Below, in pieces: positions 17,814 to 26,511 of a stretch of DNA of 64,000 nucleotides (its first letter is position 1; the number at the start of each line of letters is the position of its first letter). Origin of the DNA: Eutrophovita brisbanensis (lineage in GTDB: Bacteria > Pseudomonadota > Gammaproteobacteria > Burkholderiales > Eutrophovitaceae); assembly GCA_038147395.1 (NCBI GenBank), contig JAYQTM010000001.1, positions 372,001 through 436,000 of the forward strand, in the 5' to 3' direction. The notes beneath the pieces are model-generated. The model was not told the origin of the DNA. It saw only the letters and a list, made by a program, of their open reading frames with translations, and did no database searches. The position numbers and the translations under genes are program-made.

Positions 17814-19226
17814 TTAATAGCTGTAGTACATATCAAACTCAACTGGATGAGTCGTCATGTTGAACCGATTGACTTCTTCCATCTTGAGGTCGATGTAAGC
17901 GTCAATCATGTCGTTTGACATGACGCCCCCTTGGGTCAAGAATGCTCTGTCCTCGTCTAAAGCTTGCAGAGCTTCTTGCAAGGATCCGCAGACTGTCGGG
18001 ATGTTAGAGAGCTCCTCCGGAGGCAAGTCATAGAGATTCTTATCAACAGGGTCTCCAGGATGAATTTTGTTTTGTATCCCATCAAGTCCTGCCATTAAGA
18101 GCGCCGAAAAAGCTAAATAGGGGTTTGCCATTGGGTCAGGGAATCGGGTCTCAATCCTTCTCGCTTTATCACTCGCTACGTGGGGTATACGAATGGACGC
18201 TGATCGGTTTCTGGCGGAATATGCAAGATTCACAGGAGCCTCGAACCCTGGAACTAAACGCTTGTAAGAGTTAGTGCTCGGATTGGTGATTGCGTTGAGC
18301 GCTCGGGCGTGCTTGATCACACCGCCGATGTAGAATAACGCGGTTTCAGACAGTCCCGCGTACCCGTCGCCAGCGAATAAGTTTTTACCGTCTTTCCATA
18401 CCGACTGATGGACATGCATTCCCGATCCGTTATCGCCAACGACAGGTTTTGGCATGAATGTCGCGGTTTTTCCGTAAGAGAACGCTGCATTATGAACAGT
18501 GTATTTTAGGATCTGAGTCCAATCGGCGCGCTTAACCAGTGTGTTGAATTTCGTACCAATTTCGCATTGACCAGCTGCAGCAACTTCGTGGTGGTGAACT
18601 TCAACATCGACTCCTTGAGATTCGAGAGCAAGACATATCGCATTTCTCAGATCCTGGAGCGAATCAACCGGAGCAACAGGGAAATAGCCGCCTTTGTAGC
18701 GAGGTCTATGTCCGAGATTGCCACCTTCGATTTCCTGCCCAGATGACCATGGAGCCTCTTCGGAGTCAATTTTTACGAAGCTTCCTCGCTCGCTGACGTC
18801 CCAAGTGATGCTATCGAACACAAAAAATTCAGGCTCTGGACCAAAGTATGCTGTGTCTCCAATGCCGGATGATTTTAAGTAAGCCTCAGCCCTTTTCGCA
18901 ATTGATCTTGGGTCTCTGTCATATCCAATGCCGTCAGACGGCTCGATTACGTCACAGCTTATGTTGAGAACTGCTTCGTCGGTAAAGGGATCCATCCGAG
19001 CGGAATCAGGATCAGGCAAAAGTAGCATGTCTGAGGCCTGAATACCTTTCCAACCGGCGATTGAAGAGCCGTCGAATGCGTGACCATCCTCGAATTGACT
19101 TGAGCCGAACTCCTTGGCGGGCACCGATACGTGTTGTTCTTTACCTTGTGTGTTGGTGAAGCGAAGGTCGACGAACTTAACGTCGTTGTCCGCAATCATC
19201 TTGAGTACATCTGAGGACGAAGCCAT
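17814..19226 (-). CDS. glnA: Glutamine synthetase type I
   Basis: Forms glutamine from glutamate, ammonia and ATP; a cytoplasmic dodecamer and the main ammonia-assimilating enzyme. The 470 residues match GSI-beta. Visible motifs: FDGSSIAGW near 50-58, the metal-binding FGPEPEFFVFD near 128-138, HHHEVAAAGQCEIG near 209-222, GMHVHQS near 268 and the adenylylation site NLYDLPPEE near 398-406, so activity is probably tuned by GlnE. A ribosome binding site (AGGAGA) precedes the ATG at 19226. Upstream lie a sigma-54 promoter and an NtrC site; downstream is ntrBC. Confidence 0.97.
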   Translation of the reverse strand: MASSSDVLKMIADNDVKFVDLRFTNTQGKEQHVSVPAKEFGSSQFEDGHAFDGSSIAGWKGIQASDMLLLPDPDSARMDPFTDEAVLNISCDVIEPSDGIGYDRDPRSIAKRAEAYLKSSGIGDTAYFGPEPEFFVFDSITWDVSERGSFVKIDSEEAPWSSGQEIEGGNLGHRPRYKGGYFPVAPVDSLQDLRNAICLALESQGVDVEVHHHEVAAAGQCEIGTKFNTLVKRADWTQILKYTVHNAAFSYGKTATFMPKPVVGDNGSGMHVHQSVWKDGKNLFAGDGYAGLSETALFYIGGVIKHARALNAITNPSTNSYKRLVPGFEAPVNLAYSARNRSASIRIPHVASDKARRIETRFPDPMANPYLAFSALLMAGLDGIQNKIHPGDPVDKNLYDLPPEELSNIPTVCGSLQEALQALDEDRAFLTQGGVMSNDMIDAYIDLKMEEVNRFNMTTHPVEFDMYYSY

Positions 19227-19300
19227 TTTTTTCTCCTAAACCAGTGTTGTTAAAATTAAAAGAGTTTGACTTTTTATCAAGCTGCAATACTAAACAAAAA

Positions 19301-19318
19301 AGCATAAATCATGCCAAT
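19301..19318 (-). promoter_or_regulatory. Sigma-54 promoter of glnA
   Basis: On the minus strand the sequence TTGGCATGATTTATGCTT matches the sigma-54 consensus (TGGCAC-N5-TTGC): GG at -24 (19315-19314) and GC at -12 (19303-19302) with the exact spacing. It would start transcription near 19290, about 64 bases before the glnA ATG. One position of the -24 box (T for C) and one of the -12 box (A for T) differ from consensus. An NtrC-type site lies about 95 bases further upstream, as expected for an enhancer. Confidence 0.8.
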
Positions 19319-19408
19319 GTATTCTCGTCGTAGCTGTGTGTATTATACCTGTTTTGGTGCGTTAGATAGAGCATCATTGGCACCAAATTGAGGCTTTATT
19401 AATTATTT

Positions 19409-19425
19409 TGCACCATTAGTGTGCA
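19409..19425 (-). promoter_or_regulatory. NtrC enhancer site upstream of glnA
   Basis: TGCACCATTAGTGTGCA is a near-perfect dyad of the NtrC-binding type (consensus close to TGCACC-N5-GGTGCA). It lies about 95 bp upstream of the -24 element of the glnA sigma-54 promoter, a normal enhancer distance. A weaker, related element (GGCACCAAATTGAGGC, from 19380) lies between the two and may be a second site. The position also places it only 35 bases from the divergent rhodanese gene. Confidence 0.75.
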
Positions 19426-19459
19426 TTATTTTGATTTCAAATAATTAGTGAGATGAAAA

Positions 19460-19910
19460 ATGGAAATTGAGGAACTGCTAAAGACATTTCAAGCGCGGAT
19501 TCGCGGTCTCGACGCGCATTATTTCGGGGCTGCTAGCCCTGAGGAAGCCTTTTACGTTTCGCAGAATGTTTCAGCATGCGCTGATTGTGGATGTTCGGAC
19601 ACAGGCAGAGTGGAATTTTGTGGGAGGCGTTCCCTCCTCTATCAAAATAGAATGGCAGATGTACCCCTCTGGCCAGCTCAATCAAGACTTTCTTCAACAG
19701 TTACAAACCGAAGTGCCTCAAGATTCCTGGGTTATGTTTCTGTGTCGCAGCGGTGCGCGATCACATGCAGCCGCGAATTTAGCTGCTCAAAATGGTTATA
19801 CCAAGGCGGTCAATATACTTGAGGGCTTTGAGGGAGACAAAGATAACAACGGCCACCGCGGAAATTTAGGTGGTTGGAAGTTCAGAGGCTTACCTTGGTA
19901 TCAAGGATGA
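19460..19910 (+). pseudogene. Rhodanese-like sulfurtransferase, frameshifted
   Basis: A single rhodanese domain of about 149 residues. The first frame gives MEIEELLKTFQARIRGLDAH and runs to EEAFYVSQNVSA near 19575. Coding then continues one base out of phase with ALIVDVRTQAEWNFVGGVP, the active-site loop FLCRSGARSHAAA (catalytic Cys) and the C-terminal GGWKFRGLPWYQG. Removing one base in 19571-19581 gives a continuous, normal-looking protein. The gene diverges from glnA and converges on uppP with 11 bases between stops. Its substrate is unknown. I class it as broken on the sequence given but think a read error is likely. Confidence 0.8.
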
Positions 19911-19921
19911 TCCGAAAGGTT

Positions 19922-20737
19922 TCATATTGGCTGCCAATCCACGAGGCCACTTGACCACGTCACAATAACTATGATGCCAAAGGCGATTCGGTAATAGCCA
20001 AAGGGTTTGAAGCTGTGACGCGACACAAATCTGATTAGACCATTAACAGTGAGCAATGCCGTCACGAAAGTAATGGTAAATCCTAAGGCTAACGCTGGAA
20101 GGTTGTTCATATTTAATAGTTCCGGGTGCTGCCACAAATCAAAGACTGTCGCAGCAAACATCGTGGGGATTGCCAAGAAAAAAGAAAATAAGGCCGCTGT
20201 TGTCCTGGAAAATCCAATTAGAAGCCCGCCTAAAATGGTAGCTCCGGATCTCGATACACCGGGGAATATTGCGAGTGCTTGGAATATTCCAACCTGAAAA
20301 GCTTGCAACAGCGTGATGTCCTCGCAACCGTTTGTTGAAGGTTCCCGCGCTTGTTGCTCAATAACGAGTATGCATATTCCTCCGATCACCAGCGCCAATG
20401 CGACGGTTATCGGGGAAAAAAGATAAGTTTTTACGATATCGTGCAGCAAGAGACCAATCAACGCAGTAGGAATAAATGCAACCATCACCTTAATTATCAG
20501 GCTGTCCGCTCTCTCTTTTGCAAAATTTTTAACGGTTGTTGTGATGAGTCGTCGCTGCGACCAGCATACAGCGAGTATCGCCGCCAGTTGAATCGTGATG
20601 AGAAATGCTTTCTCATCATCTCCCCTAAAATCTAACAAACTGGACAGGATGATTAAGTGTCCCGTGCTGGAGATGGGTAAGAATTCAGTAAGCCCTTCAA
20701 GAAACCCAATTAGGGCAATAACGACAATGTTTTCCAA
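19922..20737 (-). CDS. uppP: Undecaprenyl-diphosphate phosphatase
   Basis: An inner-membrane phosphatase of the UppP/BacA family that recycles undecaprenyl pyrophosphate to the carrier lipid used for peptidoglycan and LPS synthesis. The first active-site segment GLTEFLPISSTGHLI is at residues 14-28 and the second, PGVSRSGATI, near 160-169. About eight hydrophobic segments are spread over the 271 residues. It lies downstream of thiC in the same direction, 21 bases after thiC starts being counted from its stop, but no functional link is expected. Confidence 0.95.
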   Translation of the reverse strand: MENIVVIALIGFLEGLTEFLPISSTGHLIILSSLLDFRGDDEKAFLITIQLAAILAVCWSQRRLITTTVKNFAKERADSLIIKVMVAFIPTALIGLLLHDIVKTYLFSPITVALALVIGGICILVIEQQAREPSTNGCEDITLLQAFQVGIFQALAIFPGVSRSGATILGGLLIGFSRTTAALFSFFLAIPTMFAATVFDLWQHPELLNMNNLPALALGFTITFVTALLTVNGLIRFVSRHSFKPFGYYRIAFGIIVIVTWSSGLVDWQPI

Positions 20738-20758
20738 AGTTTCCCCGGTTTTTAGGTG

Positions 20759-22636
20759 TTATGTTTTTTGATAAACCTCACCCCCTTTGTCGAGGAACTC
20801 TTTCGACTTCTCTTTCATCCCCTCAATGGCGCTTGTTTGCTGCGCGTAGTCTCTCACATCTTGCGTGATTTTCATTGAGCAAAAATGTGGGCCACACATC
20901 GAGCAAAAATGTGCAACCTTAGCACCTTCCTGGGGTAACGTTTGATCGTGAAAGTCTTTTGCTTTTTCCGGGTCGAGCCCTAGGTTAAACTGGTCTTCCC
21001 ATCGAAATTCGAATCGCGCTTTTGACAGCGCGTTGTCGCGTATTTGAGCCCCTGGATGACCTTTCGCAAGGTCTGCGGCGTGGGCTGCAAGTTTATAAGC
21101 CATAATCCCTTCTTTGACGTCATTTTTGTCAGGTAGACCCAGATGCTCTTTGGGAGTGACGTAGCACAACATCGCAGTGCCGTACCAACCGATCATCGCT
21201 GCTCCTATGGCTGAGGTGATATGGTCGTGACCAGGTGCGATATCAGTGGTCAGGGGGCCTAGGGTGTAAAACGGTGCCTCGCCACAATGCTCTAATTGAA
21301 GGTCCATATTTTCTTTGATCATGTGCATCGGTACGTGACCTGGGCCCTCGATCATGACTTGGCAATCTTGCTTCCATGCTACCTGAGTTAGCTCACCCAG
21401 AGTCTTGAGTTCTGCGAATTGGGCCTCGTCGTTTGCGTCATAGATGGATCCTGGACGCAATCCATCTCCGAGGCTGAACGAAACATCATATGCCTTCATG
21501 ATCTCGCAAATTTCCTCAAAATGGGTGTATAGAAAACTTTCTTTGTGGTGAGCGAGGCACCATTTCGCCATGATGGAACCGCCTCTGGACACAATTCCAG
21601 TCATTCGGTTGGCGGTCATTGGAATAAATGGAAGACGCACTCCTGCGTGAATCGTGAAGTAATCCACACCTTGTTCGGCCTGCTCAACCAGCGTATCCCG
21701 GAACATGTCCCATGTGAGTTCCTCCGCTTTGCCGTCAACTTTTTCTAGTGCTTGATAGATAGGCACGGTTCCGATCGGCACAGGAGAATTGCGAATAATC
21801 CACTCCCGTGTCTCGTGGATATGCTTCCCGGTGGAAAGATCCATGACGGTATCTGCACCCCAACGGATTGCCCAGGTCATCTTGTCCACTTCCTCCTGAA
21901 TCCCGGACGAGACAGCTGAATTTCCAATATTTGCGTTGATTTTTACCAAGAAGTTGCGGCCAATGATCATCGGCTCAGTTTCTGGGTGATTGATATTTGC
22001 CGGAATAATGGCGCGCCCAAGAGCAACCTCATCCCGAACAAATTCTGGCGTAATCGTATTTTCTATGTTCGCGCCAAAGGATTGGCCAGGGTGCTGTCGG
22101 TTGATTAATTTCTGTTGTTCTTCAGTCAATCGCGATAGGTATTTTTCACGCTGTGAGTTTTCCCTAATGGCAATAAACTCCATTTCGGGCGTCACAATTC
22201 CTTTTCGTGCGTAGTGAAGCTGAGTGACGTTACTCCCAGGTAGTGCTCTGCGAGGTTTTCGATGTAGTTGAAAACGTAGTGGCTCTAGATCTGGATCGTC
22301 AAGGCGCTGTTGTCCGTACTTGGATGTTGGGCCAGGGAGTGTTTCTGTGTCGTTTCGTTGATCTATCCATGTTTGCCGCAACCCTGCAAGCCCTGATTGA
22401 ATATCAATTTTTATTTCAGGATCCGTGTAGGGGCCGGATGTATCGTATACGAAGATCGCCGGGTTTTCCTCTCGTCCATTGATACTCGATGTTGCCGCTT
22501 GCGATATTTCTCGCATCGGGACGCGAATGGTGTCATCTGAACCAGCCGCATAGACCTTTCGTGAGTTGGGGAAGGAGGACGTAGAGTCCCGATCGGTTTG
22601 AGCTTCAGAGTGCAAAAACTTTGGATTTGCGTTCAT
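20759..22636 (-). CDS. thiC: Phosphomethylpyrimidine synthase ThiC
   Basis: A radical SAM enzyme converting aminoimidazole ribotide to hydroxymethylpyrimidine phosphate, the pyrimidine half of thiamin. At 625 residues it has the long proteobacterial form with the N-terminal extension. The body is highly conserved (NANIGNSAVSSGIQEEVDKM, FTIHAGVRLPFIP, CQVMIEGPGHVPMHMI), and the C-terminal 4Fe-4S motif CSMCGPHFC is intact near residue 580. The upstream region is too short for, and shows no trace of, a TPP riboswitch, which is unusual for this gene. It diverges from the cyclo-ligase gene. Confidence 0.97.
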   Translation of the reverse strand: MNANPKFLHSEAQTDRDSTSSFPNSRKVYAAGSDDTIRVPMREISQAATSSINGREENPAIFVYDTSGPYTDPEIKIDIQSGLAGLRQTWIDQRNDTETLPGPTSKYGQQRLDDPDLEPLRFQLHRKPRRALPGSNVTQLHYARKGIVTPEMEFIAIRENSQREKYLSRLTEEQQKLINRQHPGQSFGANIENTITPEFVRDEVALGRAIIPANINHPETEPMIIGRNFLVKINANIGNSAVSSGIQEEVDKMTWAIRWGADTVMDLSTGKHIHETREWIIRNSPVPIGTVPIYQALEKVDGKAEELTWDMFRDTLVEQAEQGVDYFTIHAGVRLPFIPMTANRMTGIVSRGGSIMAKWCLAHHKESFLYTHFEEICEIMKAYDVSFSLGDGLRPGSIYDANDEAQFAELKTLGELTQVAWKQDCQVMIEGPGHVPMHMIKENMDLQLEHCGEAPFYTLGPLTTDIAPGHDHITSAIGAAMIGWYGTAMLCYVTPKEHLGLPDKNDVKEGIMAYKLAAHAADLAKGHPGAQIRDNALSKARFEFRWEDQFNLGLDPEKAKDFHDQTLPQEGAKVAHFCSMCGPHFCSMKITQDVRDYAQQTSAIEGMKEKSKEFLDKGGEVYQKT

Positions 22637-22682
22637 ACGTGGCCCCTTGATTGCTTTTTGATTACGTATTAATTTTCAGTAC

Positions 22683-22713
22683 AGTATAGACGAAGCCAAA
22701 AACATATTGACAA
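22683..22713 (-). promoter_or_regulatory. Candidate sigma-70 promoter for thiC
   Basis: On the minus strand, TTGTCA (22713-22708) and TATACT (22688-22683) are good -35 and -10 hexamers, but their spacing of 19 bases is longer than optimal. Transcription from it would begin near 22676 and leave a leader of only about 40 bases before thiC. The call rests on hexamer similarity alone. Confidence 0.4.
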
Positions 22714-22769
22714 GTCACGCTCTCGAAATTAACCCTGGACATTTTGTATTTCGAATAAAGCGAAAAAAC

Positions 22770-23333
22770 ATGGATATCAAAATCGAAAAACAAAGGCTTC
22801 GAAAGCGTATCCTTGAGCAGCGTGATCGTCAGTCGCCCGCTTATCGCGCCGAGCAATCAGTGCTTATTAGCGAAAAACTGTTATCAATGAACGAATATAT
22901 AGCTGCTAATGTAATCGCAGGCTTTGTCTCGTTTGGTAGCGAGATTGATATGGCTCGCTTTATGACTTGTGCTCTGGAAGATGGGAAAAAAATCGTACTA
23001 CCTCGAGTTCGAAAAAATGAAAACCGTGTGGTTTTTCATTGCTGGAGTGGGAGTTACAAGGATTTGGTCCCTGGAGCATGGGGAATTCAAGAGCCTGACC
23101 CTCATCGTAGTCGAGAAGTTGAATTGACCCAGATAGATTTTGTCTTGGTTCCTGGCGTGGCTTTTTCAGAAAGCCGTCATCGTATGGGATACGGTGGTGG
23201 ATACTATGATCGAGTAATAACCGGATTAGCTCCTCATGCAGTCACGGTGGCCCCCATCTTTCCGATGCAGATTGTGGCGCATATTCCTTTGGAGTCGCAT
23301 GACAGGACAGTCGACTGGCTGATTACGTCGTAG
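22770..23333 (+). CDS. ygfA: 5-formyltetrahydrofolate cyclo-ligase
   Basis: Converts 5-formyl-THF to methenyl-THF with ATP, clearing a folate storage form. The family's glycine-rich signature MGYGGGYYDR is near residues 138-147, the N-terminal KQRLRKRILEQRD is typical, and VPGVAFSESRHR precedes the signature. I prefer the ATG at 22770 (187 residues, family-sized) over one at 22707 that adds 21 atypical residues. In many gammaproteobacteria 6S RNA lies just upstream; the short gap here does not contain it. It diverges from thiC and converges on waaA. Confidence 0.92.
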   Translation: MDIKIEKQRLRKRILEQRDRQSPAYRAEQSVLISEKLLSMNEYIAANVIAGFVSFGSEIDMARFMTCALEDGKKIVLPRVRKNENRVVFHCWSGSYKDLVPGAWGIQEPDPHRSREVELTQIDFVLVPGVAFSESRHRMGYGGGYYDRVITGLAPHAVTVAPIFPMQIVAHIPLESHDRTVDWLITS

Positions 23334-23354
23334 GCCTCGTGGCGTGTTACTAAC

Positions 23355-24614
23355 TTATCGCCAACTAGGTCTTTCTGAATGCAGATATTCCAGCGTTTTC
23401 TGCAGTGCTCCTGCATGCGCTTTGACAAATTGTCGAGCTAGCGTCGACTTTTGTGTGAGCAATGCTGGATCGTTTGTGAGTTGTACAATTCGAGTGACCG
23501 CATCAGTGATGTCTTCGCTCTGGTAAATCACCCCGGCTTCTTCTCCCTTGGATACAACTTCGTCGAAGTTAAAGGTGTGTGGCCCAGCGACGACACATTT
23601 GCCCATGGCGAGAGGCTCAATCGGATTTTGGCCACCATTGGGTAAGAAACTACCTCCCATCAGCACAATATCTGCCGATGAGTAGTAGGAATACATTTCA
23701 CCCATTGAGTCGCCAAGAAAAACGCGGCAGGTCTCACTGAAGGTGCCAGCGTTGCTGCGTCTCGAGAATAGAACTTTTCTCTGTTTTAGAATTTTCGCAA
23801 CTTCATCAAATCGTCTGGCGTGTCGAGGCACAATCACTAGCAAGGTCTCGGGTCCGCACTGTTTGAGAAATTCATCTACGATCAAGATTTCCTCGTTTTC
23901 TCGAGTGCTTGACGCGACGATTACCGTTTTTTGAATGTCGATGAGTTGGTCGATCTTTTGAAGTTTATTGTTTTTCGTTTCATTTAGTGCTTTGTCAAAC
24001 TTTAAATTGCCGAAAACTTGTGGATTTTTTATGCCAATTCGGCTCAGGCGAGAGGCATCATCCTCAGATTGGGCGACAGTTGTTTTTACTGTCGCTGTCA
24101 CTAATTTCGTCAGGTTTTTAAACCTTAAATATTTGCGCATAGATCGTTCTGATAAGCGCGCATTCAGCAAATAAATTGGTATTGAGGCTTTCGAGCATTG
24201 AATGAACAAATTTGGCCAAATTTCAGTTTCCATGACGAGCAAGCACACGGGTCTGATTCGTGTCAGAAAACGATTAATGAAAAAGGCAGTATCAATTGGT
24301 AGGTAGGCTATTTTGGTGCCAATGGGTAAGATGCTTTCTCCAAATTTTCTTCCACTGGGTGTCGAGCAAGTGACGAGTAAATCATGTTGTTCGAATTTGG
24401 CGTCAATCTCGTACGCAATATCAGCTGCCGCGTTGATTTCTCCGACCGAGACCGCGTGTAACCAGATCATGGGTCGTCTGGTCTTGCGTTGGGTGAGCCC
24501 GATCCGTTCGGATAAGTGATATCGATAACCAGGTTCACGATAGCTTCTGAGCAGCAGGCGCAATAGAGCTATCGGTAAGACGATCCATGTGAGGATGCGG
24601 TAGAGGATCAGCAT
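23355..24614 (-). CDS. waaA: 3-deoxy-D-manno-octulosonic acid (Kdo) transferase
   Basis: A GT-B glycosyltransferase (GT30) that adds Kdo from CMP-Kdo to lipid A precursor at the inner membrane. An N-terminal membrane anchor (residues 1-25) precedes the N-terminal Rossmann domain with IWLHAVSVGEINAA, the loop bearing the catalytic Glu, near 50-63. The C-terminal domain has GGSFLPNGGQNPIEPLAMGK near 315-335, typical of the nucleotide-sugar site. Length 419 fits. It follows the heptosyltransferase gene by two bases and belongs to the LPS core block. Confidence 0.95.
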   Translation of the reverse strand: MLILYRILTWIVLPIALLRLLLRSYREPGYRYHLSERIGLTQRKTRRPMIWLHAVSVGEINAAADIAYEIDAKFEQHDLLVTCSTPSGRKFGESILPIGTKIAYLPIDTAFFINRFLTRIRPVCLLVMETEIWPNLFIQCSKASIPIYLLNARLSERSMRKYLRFKNLTKLVTATVKTTVAQSEDDASRLSRIGIKNPQVFGNLKFDKALNETKNNKLQKIDQLIDIQKTVIVASSTRENEEILIVDEFLKQCGPETLLVIVPRHARRFDEVAKILKQRKVLFSRRSNAGTFSETCRVFLGDSMGEMYSYYSSADIVLMGGSFLPNGGQNPIEPLAMGKCVVAGPHTFNFDEVVSKGEEAGVIYQSEDITDAVTRIVQLTNDPALLTQKSTLARQFVKAHAGALQKTLEYLHSERPSWR

Positions 24615-24616
24615 TG

Positions 24617-25579
24617 CTAACCAAGCTCCAGAAGTTCAGTTGCAGATCTTGTTACCTCTTCTGGGTCTGGGAATGTTGTGGAAGAGCCGCATACCTTTAT
24701 CGGCCCATGCCCGAGTGGCCCTGTCTTTAGAGGATCAGATGCTCCAAAAATAGCAATTAACGGGACCTCCATAGACGCCGCGAGGTGCATTAAACCAGTA
24801 TCTACCCCAATGACCAATCTCGTTTCTCCGAGTTGCGATACCAACTCGTTGAGTTCCATTTTGGGTAGAATTTCACCTCCCGCCTCAGCTTGAATTTTTT
24901 GACAGATATCTAAATCTTTTTGACTGCCCCAGGTGAACTCCACTTTGAGCCCATGTTGTTGGATATGTCGAATGACTTTTATCCAGTGACCGACTGACCA
25001 TAGTTTTCGGTGTTGAGCTGAACCACAAAATATCGTGGCTGTATTTGATGCGGAAGCCTTACTCGTCAAAGTTGATAGCCCGTAATCGCGCTCTTTGTTA
25101 GCACGGTAGCCCAACGCTTTTTCAGCGAGTTCCCGGCATCGATCGATCATGTGCATTTCTCGCGATACTTGAATCTTTACTGAGTAACTTATTCCTGCTA
25201 ACCACTCTCTGGAGGATCCTGGCGCGAACCCGACGGTTCTTCCTCGTGATATTTTCGACAGTACGGCGCTTTTGATGAGTCCCTGTGAGTCAAGCACAAT
25301 GTCGTAGGCATTTCGTCGGAGTGATCTGGAAAACTGTGATATCTCCTCCCAAATTCCTTGCTGGCCAAAATCTCGACGCCATCTGCGGATGGCAACAGGA
25401 ATGACTCGGTGAACGGCTGGATGCATCTTTATTAGCGGCGCATAAGCCTCCTCTACTAACCAATCGATCTTACAATCAGGATGTTGTTGTTTGATATCTG
25501 TCACCATTGGGAAGTTGTGAATGACGTCACCCAATGATGATGTTTTTACAATGAGAATTTTTTGAGGGTTCAAAGCCAA
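24617..25579 (-). CDS. waaC: ADP-heptose:LPS heptosyltransferase I
   Basis: A GT9 enzyme adding the first L-glycero-D-manno-heptose to Kdo2-lipid A. The N-terminal ILIVKTSSLGDVIHNFP (residues 8-24) is the hallmark of heptosyltransferases. VIGVDTGLMHLAASMEVPLIAIFG near 255-278 is the conserved C-terminal donor site. The 320 residues match WaaC. It lies two bases upstream of waaA, in the same direction. Distinguishing heptosyltransferase I from II rests on the LSSLGDVIH-like start and length; I am fairly confident. Confidence 0.9.
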   Translation of the reverse strand: MALNPQKILIVKTSSLGDVIHNFPMVTDIKQQHPDCKIDWLVEEAYAPLIKMHPAVHRVIPVAIRRWRRDFGQQGIWEEISQFSRSLRRNAYDIVLDSQGLIKSAVLSKISRGRTVGFAPGSSREWLAGISYSVKIQVSREMHMIDRCRELAEKALGYRANKERDYGLSTLTSKASASNTATIFCGSAQHRKLWSVGHWIKVIRHIQQHGLKVEFTWGSQKDLDICQKIQAEAGGEILPKMELNELVSQLGETRLVIGVDTGLMHLAASMEVPLIAIFGASDPLKTGPLGHGPIKVCGSSTTFPDPEEVTRSATELLELG

Positions 25580-25722
25580 GGTCGAGAGTTAATGGCGGAT
25601 CACGTTGTCATGTTCAAACCGTATTTTACTCTCTACAATTGATATTTTATCTGTGTTGTGCTCTGGGAATCGTTGAACTTTGGTGTGTGAGAAGCAGTTC
25701 TACGGATTAAATAATTAAATCG

Positions 25723-26487
25723 ATGGATTCGTTAACGATAGAAACTAAAGTTTGGGAGAAAGACTGGAGGTTTATACTCACGTCGGGTTTTTTGCGGGAG
25801 ACGATGGCTCGTCTATCTCCGCTGCCTTCGCATAGGCTGGTTATGATCAACAACGTAGAGGACCCCCGTTTGGTCGCTAGACACGCTGAGACACTTGTTT
25901 CAGCTGGTGTGATTGACGATTTTATTTTTGTGTCAGATTACGCGGACGAGACATTAAGTTTCTTTGGCTTAAGTAAGCGCGATTTGGGACGAGGTTATTA
26001 CTACTCGATTTCCGAATTAGTCTCTCTTTACCTTTGTCGCACCGAGTTTCTTTTGCATTTTTCAGGCGATACAAAAGCAAATGACAATACGCCGATTAAT
26101 TGGTATCACGATGCTTTGAAACTCTTGGCACATGCAACAAATGTTTCCGTCGTCAATTTAACTTGGGATTCGAAATTTCGGGAGGCGGAAAAAGATAGCT
26201 TGTCTAAAGACGACAAGTTTTTTTACGGTTACGGGTTTTCTGATCAGATGTATCTTGTTCGAACAGCGGATTTTAAAAACCAAATTTATGGATATTCACA
26301 CCCTGAATCGAGAAGATATCCGGCTCACGGGGGGGAGTCATTTGAAAAGCGAGTTGATTCTTGGATGCGCACTAATGGGCGATTGAGAGCAACATCGCGT
26401 GATTGGGCCTACACCCACTCTAATTTTCCAAATTGGTGTTCTCCAAGAGGGCTGCTATGGAGGATACTTAATCGTTATAAGCGCTAG
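25723..26487 (+). CDS. Hypothetical glycosyltransferase-like protein in LPS core block
   Basis: I do not recognise this 254-residue protein. It opens without a signal peptide or membrane segment and shows an alternating strand/helix pattern in its first half (RLVMINNVEDPRLVARHAE, DDFIFVSDYAD). FLLHFSGDTKAND near residues 110-122 has the form of a DxD-type metal/nucleotide-sugar site on a GT-A fold. The C-terminal half is aromatic and basic (YGYGFSDQMYLVR, a final RILNRYKR), as in several LPS transferases. Its position, divergent from waaC and amid glycosyltransferases, supports a role in outer core or O-chain sugar addition, but this is inference. Confidence 0.6.
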   Translation: MDSLTIETKVWEKDWRFILTSGFLRETMARLSPLPSHRLVMINNVEDPRLVARHAETLVSAGVIDDFIFVSDYADETLSFFGLSKRDLGRGYYYSISELVSLYLCRTEFLLHFSGDTKANDNTPINWYHDALKLLAHATNVSVVNLTWDSKFREAEKDSLSKDDKFFYGYGFSDQMYLVRTADFKNQIYGYSHPESRRYPAHGGESFEKRVDSWMRTNGRLRATSRDWAYTHSNFPNWCSPRGLLWRILNRYKR

Positions 26488-26511
26488 TTTTGCAAGTTTT
26501 TACTCGTAAAT

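Noticed and set aside
22637..22770. 6S RNA gene, often upstream of ygfA
   Set aside because: The gap is shorter than 6S RNA and shows no long self-complementary fold.
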